From assembly GCA_045613945.1 (NCBI GenBank), contig JAZLBZ010000056.1, positions 1-41,124 on the forward strand: a stretch of 41,124 nt of DNA. Reading direction: 5' to 3'. The position numbers were made by a program, and so were the translations under genes. The notes under the pieces were generated by a model. It searched no databases and had not been told where the DNA came from. It worked only from the letters and a program-made list of their open reading frames with translations. This DNA is from HGM04593 sp045613945. GTDB lineage: Bacteria > Bacteroidota > Bacteroidia > Bacteroidales > Bacteroidaceae. Below, piece by piece: positions 13,835-21,762 of the stretch (the first letter of the stretch is position 1; each line of letters opens with the position of its first letter).

Positions 13835-13868
13835 CCTCCTCTGTCCAAAGAGGAGGTGCCCAAAGGGC
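13835..13868. repeat. Tandem stem-loops between prfB and the CYTH gene
   Basis: Two small hairpins lie side by side: CCTCCTCT (13835-13842) with AGAGGAGG (13849-13856), and GCCC (13858-13861) with GGGC (13865-13868). The wording resembles short repeats scattered in Bacteroidota genomes. No U-tract follows, so read-through into the next gene is possible. The purine-rich arm ends 24 bases before the ATG at 13881. Confidence 0.45.
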
Positions 13869-13880
13869 GGAGAAGTTAAA

Positions 13881-14354
13881 ATGGCTATTGAGATAGAGAG
13901 AAAATTCATTGTCACAGACGACAGTTACAAGGCGATGGCCTTTCAGAGTGACCGCATTGCACAGGGCTACATCTGCCGCGAAGGAGGCAACTCTGCCCGC
14001 GTGAGAGTGCGTGGCGACAAGGGCTACATCACCATCAAAGGCCCTTCGCTTGACGGTGGCCTAAGCCGCTTTGAGTGGGAGAAGGAGATTCCCGCCACAG
14101 AGGCACTGGAACTGCTAAGGCTGTGCCACGACGGCATTATAGACAAGATACGCCACCTTGTGAAATGGGGAGAGCACGTCTTTGAAGTAGATGAGTTCTT
14201 TGGCGATAACGAAGGGCTTGTGGTTGCCGAGGTGGAATTGGACGACGCCAATGAGGATTTTGAAAAGCCCGGTTTCATTGGCCAGGAGGTTACAGGCGAC
14301 AAGCGCTACTACAATTCAAGGCTTACACGTTTTCCATACAAGAGCTGGCAATAA
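13881..14354 (+). CDS. CYTH domain protein (triphosphate tunnel metalloenzyme)
   Basis: The protein has 157 residues. The ATG at 13881 is chosen because the family signature ExExK (Glu4, Glu6, Lys8 in MAIEIERKF) must stand at the N-terminus; the longer frame from 13797 overlaps prfB and runs through the stem-loop repeat. Further charged strands (NSARVRVRGDKGYITIKG, FEWEKEIP, VFEVDEFFGDNEGL, VAEVELDD) line the eight-stranded tunnel that binds a triphosphate and metal ions. Short bacterial members often hydrolyse inorganic tripolyphosphate; others are class IV adenylate cyclases or thiamine triphosphatases. Tripolyphosphatase is the likelier role at this size, but this is an inference. The stop codon directly abuts the stop codon of the convergent VanZ-like gene. 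Confidence 0.85.
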   Translation: MAIEIERKFIVTDDSYKAMAFQSDRIAQGYICREGGNSARVRVRGDKGYITIKGPSLDGGLSRFEWEKEIPATEALELLRLCHDGIIDKIRHLVKWGEHVFEVDEFFGDNEGLVVAEVELDDANEDFEKPGFIGQEVTGDKRYYNSRLTRFPYKSWQ

Positions 14355-14774
14355 TCATTTGCCGGCTTGTTTTTTCTTTGCAAGCGCAGCCATAAAAGGG
14401 CGTGTGACAAAAAGGCTAAACAGCAATGCCGCCAGCACACCTACTGTATTGAAGACAAAATCATCAAAATCACCAGTACGGTACGAGGTGAGCAGATATT
14501 GCAGATACTCCATTGCGCCACTGAATATTATTGGCAGAATGACAGCAAAAAGAGCCATCAGAAGTGGTTTGGGGCGCAATGTCATTCTGAAAGTCTCGTA
14601 CCAGAAGACAGCGCAGAGCGTAAAGTACATTGCAAAATGCACAGCCTTGTCAATCCCAACAATAGCAGGCGTGCGCACAAGGCCAACGGGCTTGTAGAAT
14701 GTGAGGCACAGAATCGCTATCAGTGTCAATAATGTAAGCACATATCGCTTTAACAGAAATATTATCCTTTTCAT
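14355..14774 (-). CDS. VanZ-like membrane protein
   Basis: The protein has 139 residues with about four membrane helices (VLTLLTLIAILCLTFY, VHFAMYFTLCAVFWYE, LLMALFAVILPIIFSGAMEY, VGVLAALLFSLFV). The pattern D-K-x-x-H-F in GIDKAVHFAMYF, the E-x-x-Q in MEYLQYL and D-F-D-D before the last helix are marks of the VanZ family. VanZ itself gives low-level teicoplanin resistance, but most chromosomal members in Bacteroidota have no known role and are probably linked to the envelope. I do not infer resistance. The gene is convergent with the CYTH gene with no bases between the two stop codons and no terminator hairpin visible. Confidence 0.8.
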   Translation of the reverse strand: MKRIIFLLKRYVLTLLTLIAILCLTFYKPVGLVRTPAIVGIDKAVHFAMYFTLCAVFWYETFRMTLRPKPLLMALFAVILPIIFSGAMEYLQYLLTSYRTGDFDDFVFNTVGVLAALLFSLFVTRPFMAALAKKKQAGK

Positions 14775-14820
14775 CAGTCAGTTTATTGGTCAAAGACAAT
14801 AAAAGTAACAACTTTATTTA

Positions 14821-14828
14821 TAACTTTG
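14821..14828 (+). promoter_or_regulatory. Candidate -7 box ahead of the 31-residue ORF
   Basis: TAACTTTG followed by C fits TAnnTTTG. It lies 67 bases before the ATG at 14896. No TTTG or TTGC stands at the expected upstream position, so support is partial. Confidence 0.35.
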
Positions 14829-14895
14829 CTAAACAATTACCGGCAAAAATAGTACAACTTTTTCATGTATCATTTTTTTAACAGAAAATAACGTG

Positions 14896-14991
14896 ATGAA
14901 CTACTTCCATTTTACAAAAGGACAAAAAAGAGGAGTGCTGCTGTTTATCCTGCTTGTAGCAATAGCAGTCCTGATAAAATGGGGCATATAA
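14896..14991 (+). CDS. Small ORF, 31 residues, one membrane segment
   Basis: An ATG at 14896 opens a frame of 31 codons ending in TAA. The product has a short charged front (MNYFHFTKGQKRG) and one hydrophobic helix (VLLFILLVAIAVLIKWGI). The front resembles the N-terminus of ComEA-like helix-hairpin-helix proteins of Bacteroidota, in which a 'FxFTKGxRRG' stretch precedes a single membrane helix. It is therefore either a true small membrane protein or the remnant of such a gene whose DNA-binding part is lost. A promoter-like box lies upstream and ruvB begins 74 bases downstream. I know of no function. Confidence 0.4.
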   Translation: MNYFHFTKGQKRGVLLFILLVAIAVLIKWGI

Positions 14992-15022
14992 AAAAGGGTG
15001 CCTGATTTTCAAAAGCATATAC

Positions 15023-15030
15023 TATTTTTG
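15023..15030 (+). promoter_or_regulatory. Candidate -7 box for ruvB
   Basis: TATTTTTG followed by C fits TAnnTTTG, 36 bases before the ruvB ATG at 15066. The upstream half-site is not evident. The site can also form a small dyad (CTATTT with AAATAG). Confidence 0.4.
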
Positions 15031-15065
15031 CAAATAGCATTTTTACGTAAAAACATCTACAATAC

Positions 15066-16085
15066 ATGAGCGGAGATTTCAACATTCGCGGCAAGAACAG
15101 CGACAAGGAGTTCGAGAACGCACTAAGGCCACTCTCTTTCCCCGATTTTAACGGACAAGAGAAGATTGTGAGCAACCTGAAGATTTTTGTGCAGGCCGCA
15201 AAGATGCGTGGCGAGTCACTCGACCACGTCCTGCTTCATGGTCCTCCGGGACTTGGAAAGACTACACTAAGCAACATCATTGCCAATGAACTGGGCGTCG
15301 GTTTCAAGGTAACATCGGGACCGGTTCTTGACAAGCCTGGTGACCTTGCCGGCATACTCACATCATTGGAGCCCAATGACGTGCTCTTCATTGATGAGAT
15401 ACACCGCCTTTCGCCAATCGTAGAGGAGTACCTCTACTCGGCAATGGAGGACTATCGAATAGACATACTCATTGACAAGGGACCGTCGGCACGTTCAATA
15501 CAGATTGACCTGAACCCCTTCACGCTCATTGGAGCCACAACACGAAGCGGACTGCTCACAGCACCGTTGCGCGCACGCTTTGGCATCAATATGCACCTTG
15601 AGTACTATGACAGCAAGACACTTGCAGGCATCATTGGCCGTTCGGCGCAGATTCTGGGCGTGTCGTTCGACGAGGATGCCACATATGAGATTGCTCGCCG
15701 CAGCCGAGGAACGCCACGTATTGCCAACGCACTGCTGCGCCGCGTGAGAGATTTTGCGCAGGTGATGGGTGACGGGCACATAACAAACGCCATTGCCAAG
15801 ATGGCGCTTGAGGCGCTTAACATTGACAAGTATGGACTCGATGAGATTGACAACAAGATTCTCTGCACCATCATTGACAAGTTCAAGGGAGGCCCGGTTG
15901 GCATTGGCACAATAGCCACAGCGCTCAGCGAGGATACCGGCACCATTGAGGAGGTGTACGAGCCATACCTCATAAAGGAGGGATTTATCAAGCGCACCCC
16001 GCGCGGACGCGAGGTTACCGACCTTGCCTACAAACACCTGGGCAAGAGCCGTTTCAGCAACAACGAACAGGGAACACTTTTCTAA
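15066..16085 (+). CDS. ruvB: Holliday junction branch migration helicase RuvB
   Basis: The protein has 339 residues, the normal RuvB length. The AAA+ ATPase core has Walker A GPPGLGKT (59-66), Walker B DVLFIDEIH (Asp110/Glu111), sensor 1 GATTRSG, and the arginine-finger region LRARFGI. The C-terminal winged helix, which contacts DNA, includes GGPVGIGTIA, LSEDTGTIEEVYEPYLI and GFIKRTPRGRE. RuvB hexamers pump DNA through RuvA-bound Holliday junctions during recombination and repair. ruvA and ruvC are not in the window, as is common in Bacteroidota. The flippase gene starts 10 bases downstream, so the two are probably one transcript. Confidence 0.97.
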   Translation: MSGDFNIRGKNSDKEFENALRPLSFPDFNGQEKIVSNLKIFVQAAKMRGESLDHVLLHGPPGLGKTTLSNIIANELGVGFKVTSGPVLDKPGDLAGILTSLEPNDVLFIDEIHRLSPIVEEYLYSAMEDYRIDILIDKGPSARSIQIDLNPFTLIGATTRSGLLTAPLRARFGINMHLEYYDSKTLAGIIGRSAQILGVSFDEDATYEIARRSRGTPRIANALLRRVRDFAQVMGDGHITNAIAKMALEALNIDKYGLDEIDNKILCTIIDKFKGGPVGIGTIATALSEDTGTIEEVYEPYLIKEGFIKRTPRGREVTDLAYKHLGKSRFSNNEQGTLF

Positions 16086-16095
16086 AGCACACAAG

Positions 16096-17580
16096 ATGGG
16101 CAAACTGCAATCATTACTGAAAGAGACTGCCATTTATGGCCTGAGCAGCATTGTCGGGCGTTTTCTCAACTACCTTCTGGTACCGCTCTACACCGCCAAG
16201 ATGAGTGTGGAGAGCGGCAACTATGGTATTGTCACCAACATCTATGCGTGGACGGCTGTGCTGCTGGTAGTCCTCACTTTCGGTTTCGAAACAACATTCT
16301 TCAGGTTCGCCAGCAAGGAGAATGCCAACGTATCAAAAGTCTTTTCAATGTCAATGCAGGTGATAGGCGCACTGTGCGGACTGTTCCTTGCCGCAGTGTT
16401 CTGTTTTCTGCCATCAATAGCCGATGCACTGGGATATGAAATGCACCCCGAATTCATTGGAATGATGGCAGTTGTTGTTGCGCTCGACGCACTGCAGGCC
16501 ATTCCGTTCGGATTGCTCAGATTCCAGAAGAGACCGATAAAATTCGCTGCACTGAAACTATTCAACATATTCACTAACATAGTGCTCAACCTGTTTGTGT
16601 TTGTTGCACTGCCCTACCTCCACTCAAGGAACCCGGAGGCGTATGACAGCATATATTTCCCACAGAACCAGGCCTTCTATGTATTCTTCATAAATCTTGT
16701 ATGCACAGCAAGCGTAACGTTCTTCTTCATCCCCGAGTTAAGGCTTTACCGCCCCACGCTCGATTGGAGACTACTCAAGAACATGCTGGGATACTCGTGG
16801 CCGCTGCTGCTGCTGGGTATTGCCGGCATACTGAACCTGAATGCCGACAAGGTGATATACACATGGCTTGTACCGGGCGAAAGGGGCATACAGGAACTGA
16901 GCGTATATGGGGCGTCGGTAAAGGTTGCCGCCATTATGGCAATGCTCATGCAGGCATTCCGCTATGCTTATGAGCCGTTCGTCTTTAGCAACAGCAAGCA
17001 GAAGGACAGCAAGGAACTCTATGCCAAAGCAATGAAATATTTCATTATCATGGCAATGCTGGCTTTCCTTGTCGTAGTCTTCTACATGGATATCCTCAAG
17101 CATATCATAAACAGCAACTATTGGGAGGGGCTGAAGGTGGTACCCATTGTCATGGCTGCCGAGATATTCATGGGAATATACTTCAACCTCTCGTTCTGGT
17201 ACAAACTGAACGACGAGACATACTGGGGAGCAATATTCTCATTCGTTGGCTGCGCACTGCTATTTGCTGTGAACATCATCTTTGTGCCCAGATATGGCTA
17301 CATGGCATGTGCATGGGCATCGTTCACCGGCTACCTTGCAGCAATGCTGCTTTCATTCGTCATTGGACAGAGAAGGAACGCCATAGACTATGACCTAAAG
17401 AGCATCTTCAGTTTTACACTGCTTTTTGCAGCGCTCTACGGTGCATCACTGCTCATCCCTGTCGAGAACAGCATAATAAGGATGGTGTGCAACACCGGCC
17501 TGCTTGCCATATTCCTGCTGTTCACTTTCAGGGCAATAAAAAACGAGGTAAGGGCGTCACGCAAAAAAACAGATAAATGA
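16096..17580 (+). CDS. Wzx/MATE-like polysaccharide flippase
   Basis: The protein has 494 residues and about 14 membrane helices. The ATG at 16096 (MGKLQSLLKETAIYGLSSIV) is chosen because the longer frame overlaps ruvB. The N-terminus GLSSIVGRFLNYLLVPLYT and the repeated two-bundle pattern are characteristic of the polysaccharide-transport branch of the MOP (multidrug/oligosaccharidyl-lipid/polysaccharide) exporters. These flip lipid-linked sugars, peptidoglycan precursors or O-units across the inner membrane. It stands apart from the glycan cluster at the left of the window. The immediate coupling to ruvB and position ahead of glycine-lipid and envelope genes suggest a housekeeping envelope role, for example a MurJ-like or general lipid-linked glycan flippase. 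The substrate is not determined. Confidence 0.85.
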   Translation: MGKLQSLLKETAIYGLSSIVGRFLNYLLVPLYTAKMSVESGNYGIVTNIYAWTAVLLVVLTFGFETTFFRFASKENANVSKVFSMSMQVIGALCGLFLAAVFCFLPSIADALGYEMHPEFIGMMAVVVALDALQAIPFGLLRFQKRPIKFAALKLFNIFTNIVLNLFVFVALPYLHSRNPEAYDSIYFPQNQAFYVFFINLVCTASVTFFFIPELRLYRPTLDWRLLKNMLGYSWPLLLLGIAGILNLNADKVIYTWLVPGERGIQELSVYGASVKVAAIMAMLMQAFRYAYEPFVFSNSKQKDSKELYAKAMKYFIIMAMLAFLVVVFYMDILKHIINSNYWEGLKVVPIVMAAEIFMGIYFNLSFWYKLNDETYWGAIFSFVGCALLFAVNIIFVPRYGYMACAWASFTGYLAAMLLSFVIGQRRNAIDYDLKSIFSFTLLFAALYGASLLIPVENSIIRMVCNTGLLAIFLLFTFRAIKNEVRASRKKTDK

Positions 17581-17596
17581 GCGTCTCTCATTTATC
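17572..17596 (+). terminator. Terminator after the flippase gene
   Basis: GATAAATGAG (17572-17581) pairs perfectly with CTCATTTATC (17587-17596) around a five-base loop and is followed by CTTTTTAAT. The stem is A/T-rich and covers the stop codon. Confidence 0.6.
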
Positions 17597-17648
17597 CTTT
17601 TTAATCTCATTTTTATGACAAAAAAGACATTCAATTAATATTATTTAG

Positions 17649-17656
17649 TATATTTG
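17649..17656 (+). promoter_or_regulatory. Candidate -7 box for the glsA-glsB pair
   Basis: TATATTTG followed by C fits TAnnTTTG. It lies 27 bases before the ATG at 17683, after the flippase terminator. No clear -33 box is seen. Confidence 0.5.
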
Positions 17657-17682
17657 CGGTATTATAACCATAATTGGATTGA

Positions 17683-18504
17683 ATGACTATGAATGACGTA
17701 ATTCAGATAGATGTCGAAGCGATTCTCGCTGCGAAAGCCGGGAAAAAGGCACGCTACATTCCTCGTTTTGTAATCTCGTACCTGAAGAAAATCATACACC
17801 AGGACGAGGTCAACCAGGCGTTGCGCTCATTTGGGCACAAACAGGGCCTTGAGTTCATAAGTGCATTTATGGAGTATTTCAACAACTCGTTTGAAGTACA
17901 CGGCCTTGAGAACCTTCCAAAGGATGATCGCCGCTACACTTTCGTGAGCAACCACCCGCTTGGCGCACAGGACGGACTCGGACTGGCACACATACTGGGT
18001 CCTGTATATGACGGGAAGATAAAGTTCCTGGCCAACGACCTGCTGATGAACTTTCCCCAGATATCATCATTCTGGATACCTATCAACAAGACGGGCAAGC
18101 AGGCGCGCGACCTGCCTCAACAGGTAAACGCCGCATTCCAGAGCGACAACCACATTGTAATGTTCCCTGCCGGATTGTGTTCACGCAAGAAAAAAGGTGT
18201 GGTAAAAGATCTTCCATGGAAAAAGACCTTCATTACAAAAAGCATTCAGTCGCAGCGCGATGTAGTCCCCATCCACTTCGAGGGTGAGAACTCAAAGTTC
18301 TTCTACCGCCTTGCAAACATAGGCAAGTTCCTTGGGCTGAAATTCAACATTGCAATGCTTTATCTGAGCGACGAGATGTTCAAGAACAAGAACAAGACGT
18401 TCAAAGTAACGATTGGCAAGCCTATCCCCTGGCAGACATTCGACAGGAGCAAGAACGCCACAGAGTGGGCACAGTATGTCCAGGATATCGTCTACACACT
18501 ATAA
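17683..18504 (+). CDS. glsA: O-acyltransferase of glycine-lipid synthesis (GlsA-like, PlsC superfamily)
   Basis: The protein has 273 residues. It carries the lysophospholipid-acyltransferase signature NHPLGAQDG (Asn90, His91, Asp97), in which the His/Asp pair activates the acceptor hydroxyl, and the downstream block MFPAGLCSRKK, which binds the acyl chain or phosphate. In Bacteroides, GlsA O-acylates N-acyl-glycine made by GlsB, yielding glycine lipids important for stress tolerance and gut colonisation. The partner gene (N-acyltransferase) follows 19 bases downstream. The order O-acyltransferase then N-acyltransferase is the same as the domain order in the fused enzyme OlsF of Serratia. An alternative start (ATG two codons later) cannot be excluded. 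Assignment is by motif and pairing; the amino acid used as substrate is an inference. Confidence 0.8.
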   Translation: MTMNDVIQIDVEAILAAKAGKKARYIPRFVISYLKKIIHQDEVNQALRSFGHKQGLEFISAFMEYFNNSFEVHGLENLPKDDRRYTFVSNHPLGAQDGLGLAHILGPVYDGKIKFLANDLLMNFPQISSFWIPINKTGKQARDLPQQVNAAFQSDNHIVMFPAGLCSRKKKGVVKDLPWKKTFITKSIQSQRDVVPIHFEGENSKFFYRLANIGKFLGLKFNIAMLYLSDEMFKNKNKTFKVTIGKPIPWQTFDRSKNATEWAQYVQDIVYTL

Positions 18505-18523
18505 GAACAATTACATACACAAT

Positions 18524-19528
18524 ATGAAAGACATTATTGCACCGGTTCCCAAGGAACTGTTAAAGGCAGAACTTACTGAAGACAAACTATTGCGCTTTAC
18601 ACACAGAAGTGACAACGAGATATACATTGTAACCGCGTTCGATGCGCCTAATGTAATGCGCGAGATAGGCCGTCTGCGCGAGATAGCATTCCGCGCAGCA
18701 GGCGGAGGCACAGGCAAGGAACTCGACATTGACGATTTTGATACAATGGAGGTTCCCTACAAGCAGCTCATTGTGTGGAACCCGGAGAACAATGACATCA
18801 TTGGTGGCTACCGCTACATTTTTGGCAAAGACGTACGCTTTGACGAGAAAGGAGAGCCAATCATTGCAACAGCACATGGAATGTTCCGTTTCTCGGAGAA
18901 ATTCCTCAAGGAAGTACTGCCATACACAGTAGAGTTGGGACGTGCTTTCGTCTCGCTTGAATACCAGTCTACACGAATGGGGTCAAAGAGCCTTTTCGCA
19001 CTCGACAACCTGTGGGACGGTTTGGGAGCGCTCACAGTCGTAATCCCCGAATGCAAGTATCTCTATGGCAAGGTTACCATGTACCCATCGTACCTGACAA
19101 AGGCGCGCGACATGATTCTCTATTTCCTAAGGAAGCATTACCCCGATAAGGACAACCTCGTAATGCCGGTGACACCGCTGCAACTTGAAACCGACGAGAA
19201 GGAACTGGAGCAGATTTTCACAGGAGAGTCGTTCAAGGAGGACTACAGGACATTGAAACAGGAGGTGCGTAACTTCGGTCTTTCAATTCCTCCAATGGTA
19301 AATGCATATATGGGACTGTCGCCCACGATGAAAATCTTTGGCACAGCCGTAAACTACGACTTTGGCAATGTTGAGGAGACAGGCCTGCTCATCGCGGTCG
19401 ACGAACTGCAGGACAGCACCAGAATGCGATACATTGAGTCGTTCATACGTGAGCACCCCGAGGCGATAAAACTGACATCGGGAGCAAACAAGGTTTTCAG
19501 CGAAACGGAGAATAACGGGGAGGCATAA
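18524..19528 (+). CDS. glsB: N-acyltransferase of glycine-lipid synthesis (GlsB-like, GNAT/hemolysin-like)
   Basis: The protein has 334 residues. The ATG at 18524 is used because the longer frame (18413) overlaps the preceding gene and encodes low-complexity sequence. The core MREIGRLREIAFRAAGGGTG and YKQLIVWNPENNDIIGGYRY is typical of the acyl-ACP-dependent 'hemolysin-like' N-acyltransferases related to OlsB and GlsB. The later block VELGRAFVSLEYQ is the conserved GNAT strand and loop. GlsB transfers a 3-hydroxyacyl group from acyl carrier protein to the amino group of glycine, the first step of glycine-lipid synthesis; GlsA then adds the second acyl group. The two genes are almost certainly co-transcribed (gap 19 bases). 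Ornithine or another amino acid as acceptor cannot be ruled out from sequence. Confidence 0.82.
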   Translation: MKDIIAPVPKELLKAELTEDKLLRFTHRSDNEIYIVTAFDAPNVMREIGRLREIAFRAAGGGTGKELDIDDFDTMEVPYKQLIVWNPENNDIIGGYRYIFGKDVRFDEKGEPIIATAHGMFRFSEKFLKEVLPYTVELGRAFVSLEYQSTRMGSKSLFALDNLWDGLGALTVVIPECKYLYGKVTMYPSYLTKARDMILYFLRKHYPDKDNLVMPVTPLQLETDEKELEQIFTGESFKEDYRTLKQEVRNFGLSIPPMVNAYMGLSPTMKIFGTAVNYDFGNVEETGLLIAVDELQDSTRMRYIESFIREHPEAIKLTSGANKVFSETENNGEA

Positions 19529-19581
19529 AATTAATTGAAGCAACCCGCAACATTTTCACCCTTTCACAATTTATATATAGT

Positions 19582-20013
19582 ATGAAAGTTGAAATCATAA
19601 ATAAGTCAAAACACCAGTTGCCATCATATGCAACAGAATTGTCGGCAGGCATGGACCTCAGGGCAAACCTTGACGCCCCGATTGTGCTGCAGCCGCTGGA
19701 AAGGACACTTGTCCCCACAGGACTTTTCATGGCACTGCCTGCAGGCTACGAGGCACAGGTGCGCCCACGCAGCGGCCTCGCAATAAAGAAGGGTATTACT
19801 GTGCTCAACTCACCGGGCACAATCGATGCCGACTACCGAGGCGAGGTATGCGTCATCCTTGTAAACCTCTCGAATGAGCCCTTCACAATAACCGACGGCG
19901 AGCGCATTGCCCAGATGGTCATTGCACGCCACGAGCAGGTTGAATGGTGCGAGTGTGACGAACTTGGCACAACAGATCGCGGAGCCGGAGGTTTCGGACA
20001 CACCGGTGTTTAA
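19582..20013 (+). CDS. dut: dUTP diphosphatase
   Basis: The protein has 143 residues, the usual length of trimeric dUTPase. The five family motifs are visible: AGMDLRA (motif 1), PRSGLAIKKGI (2), GTIDADYRGEV (3, with the uracil-binding hairpin), GERIAQMVI (4) and a glycine-rich C-terminal RGAGGFGHTG (5) that closes over the phosphate groups. It splits dUTP into dUMP and pyrophosphate, keeping uracil out of DNA and supplying dUMP for thymidylate synthesis. It heads a row of four genes (dut, TPR, DUF4292, EnvC-like) that I recall as a conserved Bacteroidales arrangement. The TPR gene begins 21 bases after the stop. Confidence 0.97.
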   Translation: MKVEIINKSKHQLPSYATELSAGMDLRANLDAPIVLQPLERTLVPTGLFMALPAGYEAQVRPRSGLAIKKGITVLNSPGTIDADYRGEVCVILVNLSNEPFTITDGERIAQMVIARHEQVEWCECDELGTTDRGAGGFGHTGV

Positions 20014-20034
20014 TAAAAACAAGCATTGTATTGA

Positions 20035-21762
20035 ATGAAACAGTTGTGGCAGCACATACTGCTCCTGTTCCTGCTGCTGATACCTTGCACAGGCCAGGCG
20101 CAAGACTCTGAGAATAATATCGACGCACGCAAGCGTGCCGTCGATTATTTTCATTTGGAGTCGACCTCTCTATTGGAGCAAGAGAGATATGACGAGGCCT
20201 TTGAACTGCTCGTGCACTGCCTCTCGATAGACACCACATCGTCCGCCATAAAGTATTTTCTGGCACCCTATTACAGCGTGCTTGGCAATGACAGCATTGC
20301 CTGCAGCATGCTCGAGGAGATTGTGCGCAGGAACCCCGACAACGAGGCATACAACGACGCTCTGGTCAACCAATATGCCAGAACCGGCAATTGGAAGGCT
20401 GCTATAGAGGTCTATGAGAGAATCATCGACTCGGCACATTCAAAGAGCGAGATATACAAATCGCTGTACGCCCTGTATGAGAACGACGGCAATTTTGAAA
20501 AGGCACTTGAGATTCTTGACAGGATTGAAAGCCTCGAAGGCAAGACAAGCATTGTGACGGGGGAGCGTATACAACAGTATATGAACCTCTACAGGTATGA
20601 CGATGTCATTACCCTCTTAAAGCAGAACATTACCGAGAACCCCGACGACACACGCTACGTAACATTCCTGGGAGAGGTATATGTGCTGATGGGCGAGTTT
20701 ACCCTGGCCGAAAGTACATTCCAGAGTGTACTTGAGAGTTCGCCTGAGGACGTCCCGTCACTGAAAGGCCTTATCAACCTTTATGCCCAGACCGAAGATG
20801 ATGAGTCTCTTTGCACTGTCATGGAGAGATTGATTAGGAGTGAGAGAACTGATACCGAGACACGCCTTGCCAACCTTGTAAGCTATATCCTGTACAAAGA
20901 AGGACGCGACAGCACATACATAAAGCCATTTTTCCAGGAACTGCTGCAACTGCCCCATGACAGGCTAGCGATACACGAATCTTACGCAGACTACCTGGAG
21001 TACAAGAAAGCCGATGCAAGCGAACTAATCCCGGTATATGAGAAGATTGTGGAACTGGACTCAGAGAATGTATCGGCAATAATTGAACTCCTGCAATATG
21101 CCATAGATGCCGAGGACAGCGAGGCTGTAATAAAATATGCCGATGATGCACTGCTCTACCTGCCGCATCGCCTGGAACTCTACTACTACAAGGCCCTCTC
21201 AAACTATGTATTGGGAAAGAAGAGGGAGTGCATTGATATCAGCCTGGAAGGACTCGAAAAAAGAGATAGCGACATTAGCCTTGACGTCGTTTCAACAGTG
21301 TTCACCATGCTTGGGAACACTTACCATGAACTTGAGATGACCAAAGAGGCCTACTGGGCCTACGATTCGGCATTGGTATATGAGCCAGGGAATATGGAAG
21401 CACTGAACAACTACTCCTATTTCCTTTCGCTTGATGGCAAGGACCTGTTGCGCGCGCTGGAAATGAGCCAAAAGACCATAGTTGCAGACCCTGAGAACCA
21501 GACACACCTTGACACATACGCCTGGATATTGTTCAAACTCAAACGCTACGAGGAAGCAAAGGCCTATGCCGAGAAGATAATCTCCCTTAACGAGGAGATG
21601 GGTTCGGTAGTACTGCATCACATTGGCGACATCCTTGCAAAATGCGGCGACATAGACAAGGCCGTTGAATACTGGAAAAGGGCACGCGAGGCCGGAGACA
21701 GTTCAAAAATTCTGGATAAAAAAATAAGAAAACGTAAATATTACAATGGAGCGAAATTTTAG
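20035..21762 (+). CDS. Secreted TPR-repeat protein
   Basis: The protein has 575 residues. It starts with a signal peptide (MKQLWQHILLLFLLLIPCTGQA, cleavage near residue 22), so the mature protein is in the periplasm. The Cys before the cleavage site lies in LIPC, which lacks a proper lipobox, so a lipoprotein is unlikely. The rest is helical with a long series of tetratricopeptide-like repeats (for example EKALEILDRIESLEG, AESTFQSVLESSPED, AYWAYDSALVYEPGNMEALN, YEEAKAYAEKIISLNEE), which bind partner proteins. The function is unknown. Its last 17 bases overlap the start of the DUF4292 gene, implying translational coupling and a shared process in the envelope, possibly outer-membrane protein or lipoprotein handling. 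Confidence 0.8.
   Translation: MKQLWQHILLLFLLLIPCTGQAQDSENNIDARKRAVDYFHLESTSLLEQERYDEAFELLVHCLSIDTTSSAIKYFLAPYYSVLGNDSIACSMLEEIVRRNPDNEAYNDALVNQYARTGNWKAAIEVYERIIDSAHSKSEIYKSLYALYENDGNFEKALEILDRIESLEGKTSIVTGERIQQYMNLYRYDDVITLLKQNITENPDDTRYVTFLGEVYVLMGEFTLAESTFQSVLESSPEDVPSLKGLINLYAQTEDDESLCTVMERLIRSERTDTETRLANLVSYILYKEGRDSTYIKPFFQELLQLPHDRLAIHESYADYLEYKKADASELIPVYEKIVELDSENVSAIIELLQYAIDAEDSEAVIKYADDALLYLPHRLELYYYKALSNYVLGKKRECIDISLEGLEKRDSDISLDVVSTVFTMLGNTYHELEMTKEAYWAYDSALVYEPGNMEALNNYSYFLSLDGKDLLRALEMSQKTIVADPENQTHLDTYAWILFKLKRYEEAKAYAEKIISLNEEMGSVVLHHIGDILAKCGDIDKAVEYWKRAREAGDSSKILDKKIRKRKYYNGAKF

Noticed and set aside
14355..14774. VanZ-like gene as glycopeptide resistance
   Set aside because: No van cluster genes are near, and VanZ-like proteins are widespread in genomes without resistance.
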